This document shows positions 56,901-64,000 of a stretch of 64,000 bases of DNA, piece by piece. Position 1 is the stretch's first letter, and the number at the start of each line of letters is the position of its first letter. The DNA comes from Pleodorina starrii. Lineage: Eukaryota > Chlorophyta > Chlorophyceae > Chlamydomonadales > Volvocaceae. The position numbers were made by a program, and so were the translations under genes. Under the pieces are notes generated by a model. It did not search any database. It saw only the letters and a list, made by a program, of their open reading frames with translations, and had not been told where the DNA came from. Location: positions 6,764,001 through 6,828,000 of the forward strand of contig BRXU01000001.1 of assembly GCA_030267565.1 (NCBI GenBank), read 5' to 3'.

Positions 56901-59900
56901 GTCCTCGAACAGGTCCGGCTCGGCAGCGTGGACCTGCGGATCCGACAGCACCCCGAACAACGCGTCCAGGCACGACTGCGCCGCCTCCGTCGCGTCGTGC
57001 AGCAGCAGCGGGTGCGTCGCCGCCGCCGCCGCGGCGGCGGCGGCTGGAGCGGCGGCGGTGCTGCCGCCGCTGCTGCTACTGGCAGCGCTACTGCCGTCGC
57101 TCTTGACGCTGCCCGCGTCACTGTCGCTCTTGGTGCTGCCGGGGCCGCTGCCGCCGCCGGAGGCGGCGGCGGCGGCGGCGTTAGCCGCCGCGGCGACGCC
57201 GCCGGACGGCGACGTAGGCAGGCCACCTCCGCCGCCAGCGGCGGCGGCGGCGGTTGCGCTCCACTCCGTCAGCAGCAATTTGTTGAGGGCCTGTGCGGCG
57301 GCGCTGCACGCCTGCAACCGTGCGTGAAGCGGTGCCTTTGGGGACTTAATGATTGTCGCCAGGATGCGCAGCGCCGCCGCAGTCTGATCGCCCAGCGCCG
57401 CGTCCTGCCCCTGCCCCTGTCCCTGCTGCTGGCTTGGCACTGCAGCTGCTGACGGCGCCGGCGTCGCCGCCGTCAGCTGACTCGTACACGTCTCAAGCAC
57501 CCGCGTCGCCGCCACGCAGGCCGTGGAAACGAGCAGGTCCTGGCCCTGGTTGGCGGCGCCGCCACCGGCGTGTGCGTGGCCGTCGGCGGCGGCGGCGGCG
57601 CCGCCGCCGCCGTCGGCGGCGCCGCCGTCGGCATCGCCGTCGTGGGCGGCCTGCAAGTGCGCCTGCAGGTGCTGCAGCACCACCGGCAGGCGCTCCTGGA
57701 AGCGCTGAGTGCAGCGGCACACAAGGCCCACAAGCTCGTCCACGTGGCCGGTGTGCCCAATGGCGCCGTCGTCGCCGTCGTCGCCGTCGGCCGCCGCCGC
57801 CTCCGACGACGGCAGCAGCTCCGCCGCCGCCGTCAGGAAGCTCTGAAGATTCTCCGCAAGGCCCACCAGGACCGCCTCCACGAGTCCCACCGGTGGGTGC
57901 GACGCGTGGGTCCCGTGGGCGGCGGCGCCGCCGCCGCCGCCGCCAGAGGCGGCGCTGCCGGTGCGGGCCGCCACCGCGGCGGCGGCGGCCTTGTCACCGC
58001 CGGCGGCGCCATCAGACTGGGCCTTATGGTGCGCCGCCAGCTCCCGCATTCGACCCACCATCATGGCGGCGGGCAGGGAGCCCATCAGACTCGTCGCCTC
58101 TTCCGTCAGCGGTTGGACGCTGGTGCCAACAGAGTGCGCGTGCTCCAGGGTCTTCGCCGCGAACGTGGCCGCGTGCGCAATCACGCGGAAGTTCGTGCCG
58201 CCGCCGCTGCTGCTGGCACCGGCGGCGCCTGCGGCGCCGCCAGCGGCGGCGGGGCCGCCGCCGGCGGCGGCAGCGCCTCCGGCGCCGCCAGCCGCCGCCG
58301 CAGCTGACGCGCCGTGCCCGTGCGTCAGCGCCGTCTGCAGCTGCGGTTGCTTCTTCTGACGTGGACCCGACGTGCCTGACTTGCCGGCGGCGTGCTCTGG
58401 CGGCGGCTGCTGGCCCGCCTGGGCGCCGGCCGTCATGGCGCCGGCGGCCGCCGCTACCGCCACCACCAAGCCCAGCGGCGCCGACGGCTGCGCCGCCGCC
58501 TCCGCCAGCACCCCCGCCAGTGCCGCCTGCCCCGCCGCCGGCAGGTGGCGGAACAGATCCTCCAGCGCGCCAGCGGTGTCGACGGCCTGGTGCAAGTCGC
58601 CGCGCGCAAGCAGCGTCGGCATCAGCGTCGCCCGTACGGCAGTCGTACTCACTTCCTCCAGCTCGTCCGCCAGGTCCGCCAACTCCGCCTCGCCGTCGGG
58701 ACCGACGTCGGCGGCGGCGGCGGCGAGGGTGTTGGCGGCGGCTTGCTGGCACAGCGTCTGCAGCTGGAAGAGCACCTTGTACGGCGCCAGAGATTGCCGT
58801 ACGCTGTGCAGCTTGCCACGCATCTTGGACGACTCGGCGTGACCCTGTTGCGCCAGCCCAGGCACGTGCAGCAGCTGAGTGCGCGAGTGGCCGGCAAGCG
58901 CGCTGCCGCCGTGCCGCGAGCCGGCGCCCGTCGTCGCGTCCTTCTGCTCCGTCTCCTGAAACTCCAGGGAGGCGCTGAGCGCGCGGATCAGCTGTAGCAG
59001 CGGCGGCGTCACGCCGCCGCCGTCGCCCAGCGACATCATCGCCGCCACCAGCCGCAGCTGCCGTTCCGGGTCGACGCGCGCGTCGCTGCGGCTTTCCACA
59101 CAGTTGACCAAGCCGTCCAGCGCGCGCACCAGCAGCCCCGAAACCACCGACGCCGGCGGCGCGCGCGGGATCCGCACCGTGGTACCGCCGACGCCGCCGC
59201 CGACGCCGCCCGACAGTTCGCCCGACTCGCTGTCCTCGCATATGTACGACAGCCGGATCGCGACAGTGCCGTGCTCCAGCGCCGAGGCCTTAGGCTTGGC
59301 GGCCGCCGCCGCCTTGGCGGCGGCCGCCGCCGCCGCGGCAGCGGCGGCGGCGGCCTGCGCCGCCGCCGCGGCGGCATCCGCCGCCGCCTTCTCCGCCGCC
59401 GTCAGCTTCGCGCTCAGGCCCGACAGCAGCGCCACCACCGGCGCCAGCACTTGCTCCCGGACGCCGGTCTCCCGCAGCTCAGCCGCGCTCATTGTCTGGC
59501 AGATGTACCCAATGCTCTGCATCACCACGTGCGCCACGTGAGATGCCGCCAGCTGCTGCTTGTGCTGCTTGTCGCGCTTCCGCTGCGAGGAGGTGCGCGC
59601 GTGCGCCTGCTTGGTGGTGAAGCTGCGCATCATGGTTCGACCGCCCACGCCGCCGACGCGCAGCGCCGATGGCGCCGGCGGCGGGCCTACAACATCGATG
59701 CTGGACTCCATGAGTGCGGCGACGATGTAACTGGAGAAGGCCTCCACGAGCGCAGGCAGCGCGCCGTCATCCACGGACTGGGGGTGGCCGTGGAGGGAGG
59801 TAGTGAAGGGGAGACCGTGGCGGTGGAAGGAAGGCGGCGGGAGGCAGGGTGGGTGGCGAGGCGGGGCGGGGTGACAGAGGGGCGAGGCGGAGAGCGAAGG

Positions 59901-60951
59901 GCGAGAGGGCGGTGGGAAGATGGGGGGAGGGAGCGGAGGAGCGGCGTGGCAGTGGCGTGAGGCGTGCCCATGGGTGTGACGGAACACGAATGTGGGTCGA
60001 GGAGGAAAAGGGCAGCGGAGGCGGCGTGGGATTGTGGGAGGCCGAGGTTGACATGTGGGTCGCGGTCCGAGCGCGGCGACCGGGGATACCAGGCGGTGGA
60101 GGTTGCGAGGGCGATAGAGGAGCGGCACAGACGGCGGGATGTGGTGTTTCCGTGGCAAGGGTAAGTGCCGCCCATGCTTGCCGTGCTCAGTGAGACCGTT
60201 TCCTGAGGTGCGTATGCGGGATGTGCGTATGTGAGGACCCGGCGTTTGATGAGCACGCGGAGCGACGGTGCGCCGGAGGTGGCGTCGGTACGGCCCTCAC
60301 ACTTGCAGCATTGCAGTACAAGAACCCGGCGCTGGACTGCTTGGTCAAGCGGACAAACAGGAGCAACAATGGCTCAGAACACAATCGCTTGCGGCGCACA
60401 GCGTAACGCTGCTGTTGCGGACTGCCCACCTGCTTGACTTGCTCGAGGCTGACGGCATAAGTCGTGTAAAGGGCATCCGACCGGAGCACCAGGCGCACCA
60501 AAGCGCGAGCGGCGGCCGCCAGGACAGCACCATTATCTGGCTGGTGCTCTGCCGGGGTCGCGGCGATAGACCTGAGCAGGCCCGTCATGACCGCGAATGC
60601 CTCGCACTCCGGGCCGAGCGCAATGCGTATGAGTGCGCTCCGGGCCGAAGCCCAGTAGAGAAGCCCATACTCGTCCTTTTCATCGCCAGCAAGCATTTCC
60701 AGTACTGCCAGCTGCCTCTTGCGCACCAAGAGCACCGAGCTGGCACACTCCTCACATGTCTCCGGCTCCGGCAAGGTTTGTTTCAGCAAGAGCTGTAAGA
60801 GTTTGGTCTCCAGTACAGCTATGGGATCAAAGTTATGCTTGCTAGTGGCGCGCGAAACCATGCCATGAAGCTCGAGTAAGGCAGCCTCATGGCCCTCGGC
60901 CGTTTCCGAGCCAAGGTTATCCACGAGCGCCTTAAGCCTCCCCTTGTCCAT
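50905..60951 (-). CDS. Armadillo-repeat protein with TIR domain (SARM1-like architecture)
   Basis: Twelve exons on the minus strand: 60951-60430, 59777-56692, 56518-56310, 56133-56067, 55812-55770, 55512-54578, 54234-54129, 53925-53719, 53506-52589, 52320-52183, 51985-51860, 51549-50905. Phases agree at every junction (7,002 bases, 2,333 aa). Residues 1-1560 are alpha-helical, armadillo/HEAT-like, with Ala/Gly-rich insertions; a clear ARM-type stretch is LVVLAARTIFNMAQVSGLHA. A TIR domain spans about 1583-1725: YDVFLSHKRTDARDF, then YTVFLDFEF, then TDNVFKSEWCIKELV with Glu1654 at the place of the catalytic Glu of SARM1 and plant TIR NADases, then NIVLLIKDGARWP and HNDEYYRAFVEALF. There is no NB-ARC or leucine-rich repeat. 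The C-terminal part has a His/Ala-rich linker (exon 9), a short predicted coiled coil (exons 10-11) and a Gly-rich tail. A role in NAD cleavage or stress signalling is inferred. The gene could instead stop at 53701, just after the TIR domain. Confidence 0.87.
51665..51725. repeat. 22-bp tandem repeat in intron 11 of the ARM-TIR gene
   Basis: Two full copies and one partial copy of tttgtggtggtagttgttag plus ca, with one substitution. It lies in the intron between exons 51985-51860 and 51549-50905. Confidence 0.8.
52504..52570. repeat. GAGAGT-type short repeat in intron 9 of the ARM-TIR gene
   Basis: Irregular gagagtgagagtgacag units occupy most of the first 90 bases of the intron after exon 53506-52589. 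On the transcript strand this is a CTCTCA-rich tract. Confidence 0.7.
56246..56299. repeat. 11-bp CAGCACGTGCA tandem repeat in intron 3 of the ARM-TIR gene
   Basis: Four to five copies of cagcacgtgca, each containing the palindromes CACGTG and GTGCAC. It starts about ten bases inside the 5' splice site at 56309. Confidence 0.85.
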
Positions 60952-63900
60952 CTTAGTATTTTAACACCTAGAAGTTCGACGCATGGCTTGTAAACACAAG
61001 AAGCGTCGCTTCTTCCTAATAACACCCTTGCCACAGTGGGGTAATCATGCACGATCGCGTCATATTAATCAAAGCCAATACAAAAAGATAGCTTAGACGA
61101 TGTTTTTGCGGATAACTGTGAACAACCGAAGGGAAGTGGAAGCGGGGACCGAAACTTTATGTCGTACATTTTTGGTCGGCCGAGGCCTCGTTTTGGGCAA
61201 TAATACACTCACAACTGTACGAGGTCGTGTACGCAGCGTGGCAACTGAGAGCCCGTAAGCGGCTGCAGTAGTTTTCAGCCTGCCGCCAAGGTCCCGTCCG
61301 TCCTGTCCAGCTCAGTCATCACCTGGTCATCACGCGAGTAACTGCTTGCGGTTGCGTGCGCTCGCTCTGCGCCATTATCATTGTTGCATTACTTGATGCA
61401 TGGAGGCACCGGCCAGGTATTCACTTCTCCCAAGTGCGCACAAACGCACACTTCGAGCACGCCGTGAAGTACAGCGCGGTAGAAGTGTACCCGTGGAGAG
61501 TTCCCGTCCCGGTATACTATGGAGCCTCTTTGAATCGTAAGGCTTAGCTCATTGCGTATGCGCCGACTCCCCTCCAGGATGCACTGCGACGCGCATTGTG
61601 TCCGTTGCCAGCTTAACCACCCCAACAGGCCAGGCGCTCTCCAGGATGCGGTACCCACAGCGCTGAGCTTAGGAACCGTGCCCCCGAAAAACACGCTGCC
61701 CCACCTGTGTAATCGCGGCCATCAGCACCGATAGGTTGGTTGGGATATGCTTTTATGGGATCCGCTCGAATCAGCTCGCATGACGCTGTGGGTAGTTACT
61801 ACCTGCGGGTTGCCCCCAAGCTTGGCTGTTCAGGCAGGTTCTGGGTCGAGTCCCTGGTCGCTTGGGCCCGCTTCGCGCGGTTTGGGCTTCGACCGCTGCA
61901 GTGTCAGGTGCGGTAATCCTTTTGGGTCCCTTCACTGTAAAACGGTTCATTCAGGAAGCGTGTGCGCGGGATGGCCCCGCACCATGGGCCCACTGCCTCG
62001 GTGTTTGGGTGCGGTGGTGGGTCCAGATCATCACCTTTGGGTCCGCTGCACATCGATTCATCCATAAACCCCCATCAGCTGGGAGCTCCCATCCCCACGA
62101 ACCGAGCGTACAGGACGGGGCATCTTAATCAGCCATGGCATAAGGATATGTCGTCGGGTCAATTGGGGGGTGATCCCAGTGCTTGTCAGGTAATTCCAGG
62201 GCGAAGGCATGACTAATTTTTTGTCCGCAATTTTTTGTCCACAATTTATTTGTCATTTTTTTGCCGAGAAGAAATTCCTAAAAGATGCCCTGGTCCAGGG
62301 GGGGGGGGTAAGAAATATAATTTCAGACCCCATGCTAAAAATGTTCGCGGACCCCCCCAAGACCACCCACCCACCCCTGCCGTACCGTACGACGCTGTAC
62401 GGTTGTCGCATAATGGCACAAATTAACGCGTTTTCCACAAATCGCCATGGCAACTAGCGAAATCCTGTCATTTCGTTCATGAATATATAACAGCGTACGC
62501 GAATGCAAGTCAAAAGTGCCGACCGGAAGCAGAAATGCCCGCGTTAGTCCATTTCCCAATAAACGACCGAACCATTTTATCATTAAGCCAACTGCACGAA
62601 AATAATGTCTCAACGTGTCAAATGCGTTCTACTTGAAAGCATTCAGGAAAGCGAGCTCTGGAAGAACTTGCTTGGCGGCATCGCTCTGCGCCTTCCCATC
62701 TCCGCGCTCTTGCTCGCACGCTGTGCTAGTGTAGTATCTCTCCAAGTTTGCATCGTTTATGACTTCCGGAGGGAGGGCTCCGCACCCACGGAGGCATGGC
62801 ACCTTCAGATGCGACATTCTAGCCGCGCTCCCGTAAGCACCACGACCCGCAACCAAAGTATCCGCGTCTTACGGGGTTTTCTCTTTATTAAGGAAAATGT
62901 AGGTTTGTCGTTATCCTCCATAGCCGTCACTCGACATGACCAATCACCAAGTACCGACTAAACCCAGCACGCTATAGTGCCTCTGATATGCGGAAATGAT
63001 AGGTATTACATCAAGACCTTGCTCTGTGGAGTTAGTTTTACATTCTGGGTACTGTAGAAAAAGTTGCAAAAGGGTATGGAAGAAAGTCTCCGAGACGCAT
63101 ACCCACCCTCCCACCCCCCTGCCGTACAACCAACTTTGGCAGGCCGTAACTTTTTATACCCAGGTCCAAATTCAATTCTGAAAGCATATTTGGACTCCTT
63201 ACGCATAAAGCTTTCGATTTCGAGCATGGGGTGTTTTTTTGTCTTTCCTACCTGCCTGGTCATTCTATTTTCCGTGTGCTTATTTTCCGTGAGGACGAAA
63301 CCGCGTACTAGAACGAGAAGGTAGCAACGAGGCCGACTGCCTGCGAGTTGATATAGGCCGAAATAAGTACCGCTGAACCGCCAAACAAACACGAAAAGGC
63401 GAGAAAACAACGGGGAACAATGCTAAGGGGAGCTGATGTCGTACTTTCATCACTTTCGGTGCCCAAAGTACGGCGCATGATTTACAAGGGTTTACGGCGC
63501 AGCTCTCTTCTTGTACGTATGCCTTGATTGACTTTTCAGACGGTGCATACTTTCCAAAGCATGCAATGTGTCTCCGATTTTCGTTAAGTCCAACCCGGCA
63601 GAAATATGAGCTCCGATCCAGGGGGGGGCAGGAAAGACAACAAGGGGTTGGTGTCGGCTTCCTTGAAGCCGGAAAAAAGGGCGGGGCCCCACTAAATCCG
63701 TACGGGTTAAGTTGAGTGCTAGGGCAGCGAGGGCGTGAAGTGTGAGAGTGACGACATTCCTGCTGATAGACAGCCAGAGCTTTTTCCCGAAATGCCTGCT
63801 AGCCGAGTCGTTAGCAAGGCCAGCCGGCGCCGCGCGAAGCGCGTCATCCCGTCGGGTGCATGAGCCGTTCGACCGAAATACGGCATTTCCAAAGCGAGCG

Positions 63901-64000
63901 GCGAGGGCATCAACTGTGAGAGTGTCGACATTCCTGCTGATAGGCAGCCAGAGCTTTATATCTGAAATGCCTGCGACTTCAGCAATCCGACCCATGTTTA
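60952..64000. other. Upstream region of the ARM-TIR gene, no gene seen
   Basis: The promoter of the ARM-TIR gene should lie in the left part. The stretch is clearly more A+T-rich than the coding regions, especially 62200-62600. I found no gene, RNA gene or transposon ends. A G-run occurs at 62299-62308. A 75-bp direct repeat lies at the extreme right. Confidence 0.5.
63725..63974. repeat. Two direct copies of a 75-bp sequence, offset about 175 bp
   Basis: Copy 1 (63725-63799) and copy 2 (63899-63974) share gcgagggc, tgtgagagtg, then cgacattcctgctgata, cagccagagcttt and gaaatgcctgc with few differences. The spacing of about 175 bases could be one period of a longer satellite that continues past the window edge, or a simple duplication. 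Confidence 0.8.

Noticed and set aside
53701..60951. Plant-type NLR immune receptor
   Set aside because: The TIR domain follows armadillo-like helices. No NB-ARC P-loop or leucine-rich repeats were found in the traced exons.

Overview
The window is nuclear DNA of a GC-rich green alga, most probably a chlorophycean of the Chlamydomonas/Volvox group. The evidence is very GC-rich third codon positions, long Ala/Gly/Gln runs, many introns of about 100-800 bases with GTGAGT- or GTGCGT-like donors and C/T-rich acceptors, TGTAA-type polyadenylation signals, and a chloroplast-lineage ascorbate-cycle enzyme. This assignment is inferred from sequence character only; no marker gene for a species is present.

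Five protein genes can be read. From left to right they are: (1) a glutathione-dependent dehydroascorbate reductase, minus strand, 8 exons, 1786-5546; (2) a Barentsz/CASC3 (MLN51)-type exon-junction-complex protein with RGG repeats and a PAM2-like motif, minus strand, 5 exons, 7921-11599; (3) a large disordered protein of unknown function, plus strand, one exon, 14045-17479; (4) a multi-pass membrane protein of the OSCA/CSC1-like type, plus strand, at least 26 exons, 22696-36141, whose 5' end is unresolved; (5) an armadillo-repeat plus TIR-domain protein of at least 2,333 residues, minus strand, 12 exons, 50905-60951. For genes 1, 2, 4 and 5 every exon junction was traced by hand. The codon phases agree at every junction and each total is a multiple of three.

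The most striking object is a 9.4-kb tandem array (37428-46811) of about 494 copies of a 19-bp unit, AGCCTCGACCCATGGGCCC, lying between the convergent genes 4 and 5. It has higher-order structure. Its core, GACCCATGGGCC, differs by one base from a perfect 12-base palindrome, GACCCATGGGTC. That palindrome is scattered through introns of genes 4 and 5, where it also forms short arrays with the same 19-bp period. Other introns carry microsatellites, including a perfect (TGCAA)46 tract.

Nothing suggests the genes form a pathway. They are ordinary eukaryotic neighbours covering redox defence, mRNA metabolism, membrane transport and possible NAD-linked signalling. The intergenic stretches 1-1785, 5547-7920, 11600-14044, 17480-22695, 36142-37427, 46812-50904 and 60952-64000 hold no gene I can support, apart from UTRs, promoters and repeats.
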